Source: Thereva unica | Lineage: Eukaryota > Arthropoda > Insecta > Diptera > Therevidae | Assembly (NCBI GenBank): GCA_949987705.1 | Contig: OX465284.1 | Span: 70,975,470-71,039,469, forward strand | DNA length: 64,000 nucleotides | Reading direction: 5' to 3' | In this document: piece after piece, positions 54,827-64,000 of the stretch | Numbering within the stretch: position 1 is the stretch's first letter | Layout: every line of letters begins with the position of its first letter | Position numbers and translations under genes: made by a program | Notes under the pieces: generated by a model | Told to the model about the DNA's origin: nothing | Database searches by the model: none | The model's input: the letters and a program-made list of their open reading frames with translations, nothing else

Positions 54827-55050
54827 GAGGTCGCGCCAAAAGAGTTGATGCCGAGAAAGTCGCGTTTTCCATGCGCAGTAGAATCCCCGCATGCCGTTCC
54901 CGTCCCTTGGCCTAGTCGGAACAAATTTCGAAGGGGAAATTTGAAAGTACATAAGCGCATTTCTTATCCACATGTGCGCAATTTTTATTTGTGTGCAGCT
55001 TTAATTTCCCCAGCTGCGCGCTCCGGCATCAACTCTTTTGGCGGGACCTC
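54827..55050. mobile_element. TA-target MITE, copy 2
   Basis: A 224-bp reversed copy of 13167-13391, with ends GAGGTCGCGCC and GGCGGGACCTC and TA at 54825-54826 and 55051-55052. It sits in the A-rich tail of the SINE. Both copies keep an open frame containing SRNKFRR, AALISPAARSGIN. Confidence 0.9.
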
Positions 55051-55666
55051 TAAAAAAAGGTACGCTGTACTTCGCTATTCAACCCTGCAGGAAGTGGTGG
55101 GCAACTGTCTCGGCCGTTATTGCCGACATTGGTATGGCCTCAGGCCACCGGGTAAAGCGGTCGATGTAAGTCAGGTAGTACCGATATCCTTTAGATATAG
55201 ACCGATAATGTCAATATTGATATGGGCAAATCCCTCGATTGGTGGCGCGTACCTGTTTAATGTCATCTTTGTGTGTCGTTGGACTATGGACTTCTGGCAC
55301 GGAATACAGGTCTTGACGAATGCGGCACAATCCTTTCGAAGACTTGGCAAGTCGAATCTCTCGCTGATTAGCTTCGTTTAGCCTCGAACGCCTGTTCGCA
55401 AGATACTCACTCAGTTCCATTCCCTCCGGTACCAAGGGGCGTACGCGACCTTGCGATACGCCACAATACACAGCCACGTCATGGTTCGGAAATGCTAAAT
55501 GTATGATGTCCATGGAAGACTTTTCGGGGTTTTTTATAACCTCTTGAAGCTGCTTCGCTCGCTGTCGATAGTCGATCGGATTTGGCCTGATTGCGCCACA
55601 TGTTGATGAAGACCTGTACTGTGATAAATCCGGGTAGTCGAGGTCCTTAAGGCGGTCTAGCAAAGC

Positions 55667-56660
55667 CAATCAGCAGTCATTCAGCAGTCCATTCCTATAT
55701 GGGCGATTCTCCGGAACTTTTAACCTGCTTGTCGCTTCAAAATTTTTATGAATTACAATTTTTGTAGGAAGATTAAAAATAAAAGAAGCTATCGATAATG
55801 TTAAGAAATTATTAATGAGCAATGAGGTATAAGTACGAAGTCATTTAAAACGATATTTTGCAATGCAATTTTAAAAAATGTTCCGTTACCTGTCACTTTT
55901 CGGCCTGTCTTTAGCGCTAATCTGAATGAAAAACTATTTATATTTGTGATAGGAAGCGTTGACACAAATAGTGAAAAGTGAAAAATTGTAGTTTAACTCT
56001 TAAGGAAAAATGCAGTTGTGTTCGGTGCAGTGTCAAATCGCTATATTTTCCAAAAAACAACTCTGAAGTTTGTCCCTAGGTTTTGACGTCAAAGTTGTAA
56101 CCCGCATGGTAAGTCGAATTACTCCGAATTGTCTCATTTTATCATTAAAATTTTTTAAACGCACTTATTGTTCAGACACTAACGAACATGTGCATACATT
56201 TTGTGACAACAATAAGTTGAAATTGGTTGATTTTTGGGCAAAACTGGCTAACGTGAACGTAGGTTACATTTAAATGTCAAAGTTGTAACCGCAATTAATT
56301 TGCTCATATTACATTAAATTCATCCCCGTAAAATTTCTTATGACCTATTGTAACTAGTTAAATCATATGTAACGTTTTCTTCGCCTAAGTTGTTTCATGA
56401 ATCTTAAAAAAAAAGTAATTTTAGCGAATGTCAAAATTGTAACCATGTCAAATTTGATGTCAAAATTGTAACCATGTCAATATAACCATGTCATAAAAAA
56501 AATGCGCATTGAATTTTTTAATGTTCTACATCAGAAAACATTTATTTATGAAATAAGAAACACAAAAAATATCATGGCACGATTGTGCTATCAATTTGAA
56601 ACTTCATTTTTCCAATTAGCTCAGGTTAAAGGTTCTGGAGAATTGCCCATATATCAGTGG
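55667..56660. mobile_element. hAT end remnant split by another TIR element
   Basis: CAATCAGCAGTC and CAGCAGTCCATTCCTATA (to 55699), then TATCAGTGG (from 56650), match the right end of the hAT MITE at 53127. A 950-bp element with ends TGGGCGATTCTCC and GGAGAATTGCCCA (55700-56649) splits it; TATA (or TA) is duplicated. The remnant abuts the gypsy fragment. Confidence 0.75.
55700..56649. mobile_element. TIR element with TGGGCGATTCTCC ends
   Basis: A 950-bp element with inverted ends continuing to GAACYTTTAACCTG. GTCAAARTTGTAACC recurs at about 56088, 56276, 56430 and 56460. No transposase. A 67-codon frame at 56070 is unrecognised. Confidence 0.8.
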
Positions 56661-59003
56661 ATGTAATTGAATATTCCAAATAAAATGTATACTGGAAAGA
56701 ATTCCTCATGTTTTGCTTATCTGAGTCTACAATATGTTATTTTTCGATTTTTTTAGTTAAAGCCTTCGCTACTTTTACTGTATCGTTCGCCTTGCGCAAT
56801 TCTTCCCTTGTCCTGAACCTTACGAACCGTCACTGGACACTGGTAATGAGGAAAGAAGAATGCACCTTCTAGCTTAAATTTCATGTAAAATTCATTCAGT
56901 TTTTAATTTGCATAACAATGCACCTCCGATTATTATCCCTAATGCCGATCGTTAAGTCTAATCCACAATTAACGTTGCACGAGCCTCCAAGCGGTGTAGG
57001 TATGTCGCTCTCCCTCCATTTCTAAATGATTGCAAGAGCCAAGATCAGTTCGATGACAAAAGCTGACAGAGATCAGCAAGATTATCAGATCAGTTTACGT
57101 GTAATTAAAGCCAACCATTATGACTGGAGATGTCACTTAATACCTGCGAGATGAGATCATGCTCCTCCAGCGGATACCATGTCAATCCGCAGTCAGGCAT
57201 CCCCAGCCTGAATGTAGATGATTCCTTGTTAGCTGATCGTGTTGTTGTTGTTCCACTCTTATTACAGCCGCATGCAAAACATTTTGACGTGCTGCTGACA
57301 CTGGTACAGGATTGTCGTGTATTCTTCTACTATAAACAAATATACATACATATACACATAAAACACACATATGCGGTAAAGCGGTTGCAGTTACCTCCTC
57401 GAAGCGATCTTGCGGTCTAATTGTTGTTATTCGTTTTACTTTTGTTGTTATTGTTGTTTTTGTTGTTGTTATTGTTGTTGTAGTTTTTTTTTATTTTATT
57501 ATTCCTGCTGCCGTATATTGCTGCAGGTATTGTGCACTGTCACCGGTGTGTGGAGCCCTCCAGGTAATGCAATCAACATGCAAAGTAATTGCTAGAGTTA
57601 CGAATGCCAGACATTGACAGCCTTTCAAGTAATTATTTTTTTTTCGTCATCGTCTGGTTTTGCTTTTGCTCAAAGTTTCACATCGGGCCCCAGGATTGGG
57701 GTCTTGTGTAGTGACTGTTCTGACGGTTGATATCATATAAGAATCAATGCCACAGCAAGGTAGCCCCCAGGTGGAGAGTGTGGGCACCAGTACTGTGTCT
57801 TTTAATTAATAGTGGGTCGAGACATGGGAAACAAGAGAAACGTAACATGACTGGAAAGTTTGTTCTCTTGCAGCAAAGCAAAAAAAATAAGAATATTTCT
57901 CCTTTGAAATTATCATTAATATATTTACACAAAAAAAAATTGCACATTTTATAAATGACACGAGGACATGCAACGACCTCTGTCTGCATTCTTGAAAAGT
58001 TCATCGTCGTCGGCAAATATCATTTCATAATTTTTTTTTTTTTCGGGACTAAAAACACCGCAATTTTCAGTGTGGTGAAAAATTTCCATTTATTTATGGC
58101 AAATGTTTCATACCCGACGTGTACTTCTTCCTTCCACATCCACACAACCTCCAAAGCGAATCCTTTTCTTACTTTCTATATATCCTGGCAAAAAGTCTTG
58201 AAGTAAAGTTAAGATTTTCCTTTTTCTTCGCGTTTTGTTTTCCTTGTGTGTATGTGTGTGTTCTGTATATTTGCGCAAAAAAGGGGAAGGATTGTTTCGT
58301 GTCTGGATATCGTAAAGTTCACTTCTTGCCAAAAACTTTTTATTGCAAATAATTCCACTAAACGAACAGTGCCAGTGCGTGACTTCCTTCCTCTCTTTGT
58401 TTGTGGTGAAGTGCCTCGCGTGGAACGGTTCTGGATGTGAAGCGGTTCTTCGGTGTTGTTTGCTTAAGTGTCATAATTTGTGCTAATACGGAAAGTTTTT
58501 TATCCTTTTAAATGGCCTAGGATCACAATAATAGGCTGCAATTATGTAGCAAAGTGAATTGAATTAATGCAGAAATTACACCCTTTAAAACAAAAAAAAA
58601 ATGTAGGGGTGGTATTGCGGATAATGTTTTTTTAGTATGAACTGAGCTGAAAGGACTTTACTTTAATTTTACGTTTTAACGTGCTCTGGAAAGTCGGGGG
58701 GTGAGTGTTGAAGGATACAAGGATGCAAAATATCCAGGGCTTTCTTAGCACATGGATCAATTTGTCTGGTGGAATGTCAACAGAAGATTTATACCCGCGC
58801 CAGGACGCTCTGATTACAAGCTGGCTAAATCTTCCAGGCCGATAAGTCTTTCGACTTTGGCCTCGAAGACAAGGAAAGAAAGAAATACGGGGAAACATCT
58901 TCTGTGACAACCGAATCTTACCATCATATCTACCACATGAGGAAGTGAACTTAGATCGGTTCACACATTGCAAATACATATTACAAAGAAAGAGGGATAT
59001 CGA
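56661..59003. other. Host-like non-coding DNA
   Basis: No gene or element found. A TTG/TTGTTATTG microsatellite lies at 57421-57483 and T runs near 58029. 56840-57300 looks like host sequence. Confidence 0.4.
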
Positions 59004-59515
59004 CCCAGTGGGAAAAATTGGGAGCGATGCACAGGGGAGTGTACTTGGAGCATTCTCAAGGGAGCTTTCTTGGAGTTTTCATAAATTTTATATAAAAAAG
59101 AAAACGGGCAATTATCTTCATGCCCATAAAATGTGATATTAGCAAACTCAACAGCCCGGCTCTCGTTCGATACGGAGGACATGCAGCTTTGCAAGTTGAT
59201 AGAGTTAAGTTGGGAGACTGCTTTGGTAAAGCCACTCTCGGGCTTGGAAAGAAAAAGGCAATTGCAAAAGATAAACAAAATAAAAGCTTTTCGATACCGG
59301 ATCACATACCCACAGGCGCCCATGAATATTTCTTTTTTAAAAAGCTTTTTTATAATGCTCCAACCAAGCCTTTTTGGGAGCATAAAAACGTATGCTCCCT
59401 CGCAATGACATGCAATGTTAAAAATAATATAGAACGGGTATGGCAACGGGAGCACTCTATGCTCCTTTTGGAGCGCTCCAAGATGGCTCTTGGAGCACTC
59501 CTTTTTCCCACTGGG
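59004..59515. mobile_element. MITE with CCCAGTGGGAAAAA ends, GA duplication
   Basis: A 512-bp element with inverted ends CCCAGTGGGAAAAA and TTTTTCCCACTGGG, GA at 59002-59003 and 59516-59517. It carries repeated GGAGCACTCC-type words near both ends. Open frames across it on both strands are judged fortuitous. Confidence 0.85.
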
Positions 59516-59517
59516 GA

Positions 59518-59612
59518 GGGACTCTCCGTCAGTATAGATCTTTTCAAGCGTCGTGACATTCGCATGCAACCCAGGAAAGCTTTGAAAAATGTTTAAAAGC
59601 TCGGACAAAGCT
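59518..59612 (-). repeat. Dispersed repeat segment, copy 2
   Basis: Minus-strand counterpart of 48357-48449; see there. About 95 bp, ending at the MITE edge. Confidence 0.5.
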
Positions 59613-60751
59613 TAATTTATTAATTTATTTGCTAAACAAGGCATACTTAAAGTTACTACAGAATTGTACAATGCATTTATGACTAAGGTAAAAAGTCAGC
59701 TTGAGTCTATGCTTATTTATCTTAGTAGTTGTGATGTTAGGAGGGTTATAATTTTTTGTTTAAAGGATGTTTTTTAATGTGGGGTGAGAACTGTGACTGC
59801 TGTCACTGTGACTGTTAAAAGTCATACAACATCTGTTGACGGGTTCGTTCTTTGCATATTCTGTTCGATGAGGATATTCTTTAAGCATTTTTGTATGCCT
59901 ATTGTATTGAACTTGATTCTATCGGACAGGAACTGCACCGTTTAAAACGTGTAGGTCGTGTAGGTTTCTCAGTCAGTTCAGTCAGCTATACCACTATCAG
60001 GAAATTGACAAATAAGGATTGAGGCTTGTTGGACTCAGACGGACGTTTACTTACATCTGCGGAAGATCAGACACTGACGGGCTGACACGGATTGGGGCTG
60101 TTGCAGGTTTTGTTAGAAATAAGATGGTAGGTACTAGAATCGTTTTAATTCAACACAATTCTCGCATTCCCAATAGAGAATGGATCCAATGCCTTGTTGA
60201 TTGAGCCAGATTGATCTGTATCTTCTATAGTCGAAAGCGTAAAGAAATATAGGGTACCACTATCAGCGAAACTGTGAAAAGAGTTCAAGGAGATTGCCAC
60301 TTTAACCATTGACGAAGATTAGCCAAAGGACTGATGTTATTGATTGAACTGCTTTTAATGTAGTTCTTTGAAATTTAATAAATACTAATAATTCCTTGTC
60401 TAATGCCACACTGGACTAGTACCTGTACTAGTACTTTTTTGGCTAAACTCACAGTTGTTGAACAGCAATTATCAGAATTCCAGAATTATTGAGCATTTCC
60501 ATAAAACAATGTCTGCCAGAAAAGCGAAGAAGCTGGCCAACCGAAAAAAATATTGATAAGTCAGTAATAGAGAAGTAAAGAGTATCGAAACTTTTAACGA
60601 TTACACAACCTTCTTTAGAATTAGGTTTTTTTCATTTTGCAAACAAATTTGAGTTTGCATCGTTATGGCTCAAAATATATACGGATCCACGAAGTAGGCG
60701 CAAAAAGTCGCAGCATCCAAACTTACCGTCTTACAAACATGAACATAATAT
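59613..60751. other. Unassigned spacer
   Basis: AT-rich, no element ends or family motifs seen. A 61-codon frame at 60019 is not recognised. Confidence 0.4.
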
Positions 60752-61362
60752 CCCAGCGGGAAAAATTGGGAGCACTTCTAAAGGGAGGCAAGTTGGAGGG
60801 CTCTCAATGGACTCCCCCCAAGGGAGCATTATTGGAGATATTTAAGAAATTGAATAGGCCAAGCTCAAAACTTAAAACTGTATTGACGCGATGACACACC
60901 ATTATACTGAAAATATAAAATTAAGGAAAATTTCATCAGATCATAAATTGTGTTTGACTGAAATACACAAGTTTTGATTAGAAAGTGAAGATTGTGAAAA
61001 TTAATAAAATAAAAACCAATTTGTGAATCGTTTTTAGCAAACGGAAATACCTTTCTCTCAATGTTTATAAATAGTCGTAGATTGAATAGGCCTCCAAGCT
61101 ATTTAGATTTAAATATTAAATTTTTCTTATGGTACTTTAATGTTGACCTCTACTGTAGATATTTAAAAAAAGCTCTATCATGCTCCTTTTTGTCTCTAAC
61201 TACATCGTTGCTGGAGTGCTCCTATGGGAGCTCAAATGGAGTGCTAGCCTAGGCGGACATCTAATGTTAAAAAAATTATTTAGAGGGAGCGGAAAGGGAG
61301 CACTCCATGCTTCTATGGGAGTGCTCCTCCATTGTCCTTAGAGCACTCCATTTCCCACTGGG
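60752..61362. mobile_element. MITE with CCCAGCGGGAAAAA ends, AT duplication
   Basis: A 611-bp relative of 59004-59515: both begin CCCAGYGGGAAAAATTGGGAGC in part and end CCCACTGGG. AT at 60750-60751 and 61363-61364. It also has GGAGCACTCC/GGGAGTGCTCC words. The AT-rich middle differs between copies. Confidence 0.85.
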
Positions 61363-61364
61363 AT

Positions 61365-62084
61365 TAAAGCTGATTTACTAGCAGAGGCCCGAAATACATC
61401 AGAACAGCACAGACGCAGACGTAAAAATCTGCATTTGCCAGCAAGTGGTCTGAAGCAAGTTTTGAATGCTCCGAAAGTCTACCTCGACCAAAAACGCAAT
61501 ATATTTCTGAAGCATGTTTCTTTGTGTATTTTGGTGCAATAAAGTTTGGTTTTAGTCAATAATGTATTTCCAAAGCAAAAGAAGTGTATACAATTGGCCT
61601 TGGTCGCAGTGGTCACCAGCAGGGTTACCCCTTCATTCCAAAGCAAAAGAAATGGCAACAGTGTTAGGATCTTAAAATTCCCAAAATGGAAAATAATTAA
61701 AGTAATAAAATAGGAATAATTAATTCACCTACCTCACTTCTGTGTTACCTCTATGTCATACCCAGGATCATCGCAAATTATGTGAGACGTCCTTAGTGCT
61801 TGTGTGTGTGTTTAAAAAAAAAACCTGAGGCTGCTGATCCCAATTCTTTTCAGATGACGAGCAAACCATGGAAAATAGGGGATTTGCGTTTGAGAAACAC
61901 GTCCGTCATCGGAAGGCAGCGAAGATGAGCCCGAGGCAACAATTTTAATCCAACCGCAGAACCTACAGTATGGTACATATTGACGGTAGTACCTGGAAGT
62001 CTCCACAGTGGAGGAAGTCAATATCCATTATTAAATAATTGTAATTTACTGAAATTGCGTAGAAATAATATATAAGCAAAGCAG
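61365..62084. other. Unassigned spacer
   Basis: No gene seen. A short GT run and A run lie at 61800-61824. A 69-codon minus frame (61812-62021) has no family motif. Confidence 0.4.
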
Positions 62085-62655
62085 TTTTTTTTTTTTTTTT
62101 TTTTTTTTTTATATGATAGTCTAAGCTTAGGTGTCATCCTTTGTACTACTAGTTCGTCATGTCGTACACGTCATGGTGCAATGTCTAGTAGTAAGCTTAG
62201 CTCGAAGGATAGAGATAAAGATAGGATAGATTAGAGGGAGTCGGGTGGGTGTTGGAGGGATGGTGGTGAACCTTGCGCTTGAACTCTTGGGTGTTGTATG
62301 AGTTCGGGAATATTGACTGAGGTAAGTTGTTCCACAGTCGCGTTGTTCTTGTTATAAACGAATTTCTAAATCGGAGTGTGCGCGAAGATAAGGGCTGTAG
62401 ACTATAAGGGTGGGCCGAGCGGGCAAGTCCTGTGTTGCGGGAAAAATGTTGCCGTGGAGGCATGAGGTTACTTATTTCAGTAGAGCAATCGTTGTAGTAA
62501 AATCGGTAAAATTTTGCAAGGGCTGCTACATTCCTACGGTGGCTTAATGAGTCAATTGAGGAGCAAATGGCGCTATCGCCAATAAGTTTGAGAGCGCGAC
62601 TTTGCACCTTGTCCAGCCAGGCTAAGGTGGTTCTCGGGGCCCCAGCCCAAATATC
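62085..62655 (-). pseudogene. LINE 3' end: RT C-terminal region with poly(A)
   Basis: On the minus strand from 62655: DIWAGAPRTTLAWLDKVQSRALKLIGDS, LSHRRNVAALAKFYRFYYNDCSTEI, PPRQHFSRNTGLARSAHPY, RFRNSFITRTTRLWNNLP and PNSYNTQEFKRKV. This is the region after the RT thumb in CR1/jockey-group LINEs. It stays open to 62197. A 26-nt T run (62085-62110) is the poly(A) of the minus-strand element. 5'-truncated at about 62655, next to a hAT-like end. Confidence 0.88.
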
Positions 62656-62730
62656 AGTGGCGGATTTAGGGGGGGGCTATAGGGGCTTCAGCCCAGGGCG
62701 GCAAATTTTTAGGGGCGGCAAATTTTCAAC
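62656..62730. mobile_element. hAT-like terminal sequence, one end only
   Basis: CAGTGGCGGATTTAGGGGGG at 62656 has the usual hAT start CAGTGGCGG. GGGGCGGCAAATTTT words follow. No matching right end in the window, so it may be cut or extend past 64000. Confidence 0.45.
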
Positions 62731-64000
62731 ACATTTTTTTTTATTTTAACCGGACAACGTATATATGAGAACGAATGATAATTTGAAACCACATGTCATA
62801 AAGAAGGTTGTAATCAGAGACTATTTACTGTACACATTTAATCCCAATACTTTACGATATCCTTCCTAAACCAACCGTCGTGCGTAATATATTCGTCTGG
62901 AGAGCGATGTGTCAGATGGGACACGAGCGCTCCATTATGGCGACACTACAATGTTGCCAGTCCATTGGATCCGGTCCAAAATTTGGGCACACACACGATA
63001 GCGCCTGAGTCAGTCAGCCGATTGCAGTCGGTTAGACGAGCACAGTACTTAAATTTTGTTTTCACAAAGGTTGCATCTCCCTCCGACAAAGTGATAATGG
63101 TTACAAATGAATTTTATTGTTTTATTGCCCTCATAAATGAGCACATCGGAATAGAAAAATACCGAAAAAAATGTATCAAATGCGTCACATTTGAAAGTGG
63201 CTATGATTGTTGCGTCGTAAAATTTATATGAAAAAGAAATCACATTTCAGGAATATTTGTATCTCGGGTCACTTGTTGCCTAGGGACATTTGTATTGAAG
63301 GACATTGGTGCAAGGTACACTATCCATTACTCGATACTCACATCAAAGCGGTTTGTGTATGATGCGGGTATTACACTAAGCATTCATTTTTCTACCTCTT
63401 TTTTTGTGTAAAGATTGTGATGCGTTTGTAGTTGTGCAATACGCGAATGAGAAGGGAATTTCTCATAGTTTTCGCAGACCCCCGAGTACGATGTTATATT
63501 TGTGTTAGTGTAATGGAGGGTGAGTCTGGCAAATTTTTTGGCTCAAAAGTGAGGAGTCATATGACGCATGAATTGTACTTCCCTGCGACCCCTTGCCTAA
63601 AAAACCGGTTTTGTGTATGGGGGTAATAAACGAAATGAATGATAGTGTAACTTGCACCATTCACATATGGCGCCGCGCTTTTCAAATCCAAAGAATATCC
63701 AAATCTTTGGCTTGGGTTTCGCGTGCAAACAAATTGTTGTTGTTTTGGCTTGGCGTGGTGTAATTTGGACGGATGGAGCGCTCGTCACGAGCGGCTCGTG
63801 TATTGTGCCCCTAAGGCCAAAGCACACCAAAATAGGCCAGGGCGGCAGACGACGGACTTCCACCGTGCCCGTATGTCGACCCAGACGTACGCCACTAGTG
63901 GGAAACGCGTGGTGGGGAGAGGGGAGTTTCAAGTTGTAACAGGAAAAACGTTGATGCACGCTGCGTCAATTCATCCTGCATTTAACAGTGATTATAAAAA
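62731..64000. other. Unassigned DNA to the window edge
   Basis: No recognised gene. Overlapping 95- and 120-codon frames on opposite strands at 63597-63959 are mutually shadowing and neither has motifs. Could be interior of the hAT-like element or host sequence. Confidence 0.35.

Larger units (their letters stand above)
53740..55666 (-). pseudogene. Ty3/gypsy integrase fragment with nested SINE and MITE
   Basis: On the minus strand from 55666: LDRLKDLDYPD, VAVYCGVSQGRVRPLVP (pre-integrase region), CRIRQDLYSVPEVHSPTTHKDDIKQV with the end of the zinc region damaged, then YYLTYIDRFTRWPEAIP (first catalytic Asp), AKYSVP, a break for SINE plus MITE, TTDLWEAV, FRELTTWLGTDHLRTTPYHPQENGLLERWH (Glu block), and a C-terminal part with PPFDGACKVQ and SLDRFKPA to 53750. 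Stops and shifts are present. RT is absent. The 3' LTR is cut by the element ending at 53679. A different lineage from the gypsy copy at 44337. Confidence 0.85.

Noticed and set aside
54845..55381. 178-codon plus-strand frame as a gene
   Set aside because: It fuses MITE sequence with the antisense of a gypsy integrase; not a biological unit.
58961..59608. 215-codon minus-strand frame as a gene
   Set aside because: It spans an entire MITE including both inverted ends and the duplication, so it is a chance frame.
63597..63959. 120-codon minus-strand frame as a terminal exon
   Set aside because: No motif, and an equally long opposite-strand frame overlaps it.

Overview
The window is eukaryotic and almost certainly from an insect, probably a fly with a large, repeat-rich genome. 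It shows AT-rich non-coding DNA with homeodomain-like TAATTA sites, and a dense mix of BEL/Pao and Ty3/gypsy LTR elements, RTE, CR1/jockey-like and I-like LINEs, a Penelope-like element, Helitrons, many TIR elements and a tRNA-derived SINE. I found no convincing complete host protein-coding gene, no free-standing tRNA or rRNA gene and nothing bacterial. The species is inferred only.

Layout. 450-1985: decayed RTE copy (family A). 3916-7441: almost whole CR1/jockey-like LINE split by a 617-bp MITE. 7931 to about 17000: a minus-strand RTE element (family B) carrying four independent insertions: a tRNA-SINE, a Penelope-like element with a 15-bp target duplication, a TA-target MITE, and a 2.9-kb TIR composite with an 8-bp duplication that contains several further TIR elements. 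18420-20705: long uninterrupted family A RTE ORF truncated inside its endonuclease. 21163-24066: a palindromic, non-coding Transib-like element. 24198-33990: an old TIR element split by a young BEL/Pao element (24659-33200) whose 441-bp LTRs look identical and whose single 2513-codon ORF runs gag, protease, reverse transcriptase, RNase H, integrase and an F-type env-like domain. 34216-34485: a PIF/Harbinger nuclease fragment. 34614-37715: two Helitrons side by side, the second filled by a ~118-bp minisatellite. 38202-41692: a short RTE tail split by a 1.2-kb insertion and by a second Transib-like element (39453-41656) that holds an I-like LINE RNase H fragment. 41700-44336: host-like spacer. 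44337 to about 48055: decayed gypsy element. 48450-49050: Harbinger-type MITE. 51717-52105: LINE 3' fragment. 52526-56660: TIR elements nested in and around a minus-strand gypsy fragment, with a second SINE copy and a second TA MITE. 59004-61362: two more members of the 2-bp-duplication MITE family. 62085-62655: LINE 3' end with a 26-nt poly(A).

The best evidence is structural. Several insertions interrupt recognisable coding sequence, so the empty site can be inferred from the protein and the target duplication checked: PLE 15 bp, BEL 5 bp, Transib-like 5 bp, hAT 8 bp, Harbinger TAA, and AT, GA or TA for MITE families.

The most interesting signals are: Transib-like ends that read as a V(D)J RSS heptamer, a 22-bp spacer and an ACAAAA nonamer; a young BEL element with an env-like domain fused in frame; a higher-order minisatellite inside a Helitron; a P-like composite with a possible THAP first exon; and non-autonomous TIR families that each carry dense clusters of their own short word. 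All counts and identities are by eye; no alignment or database search was run.
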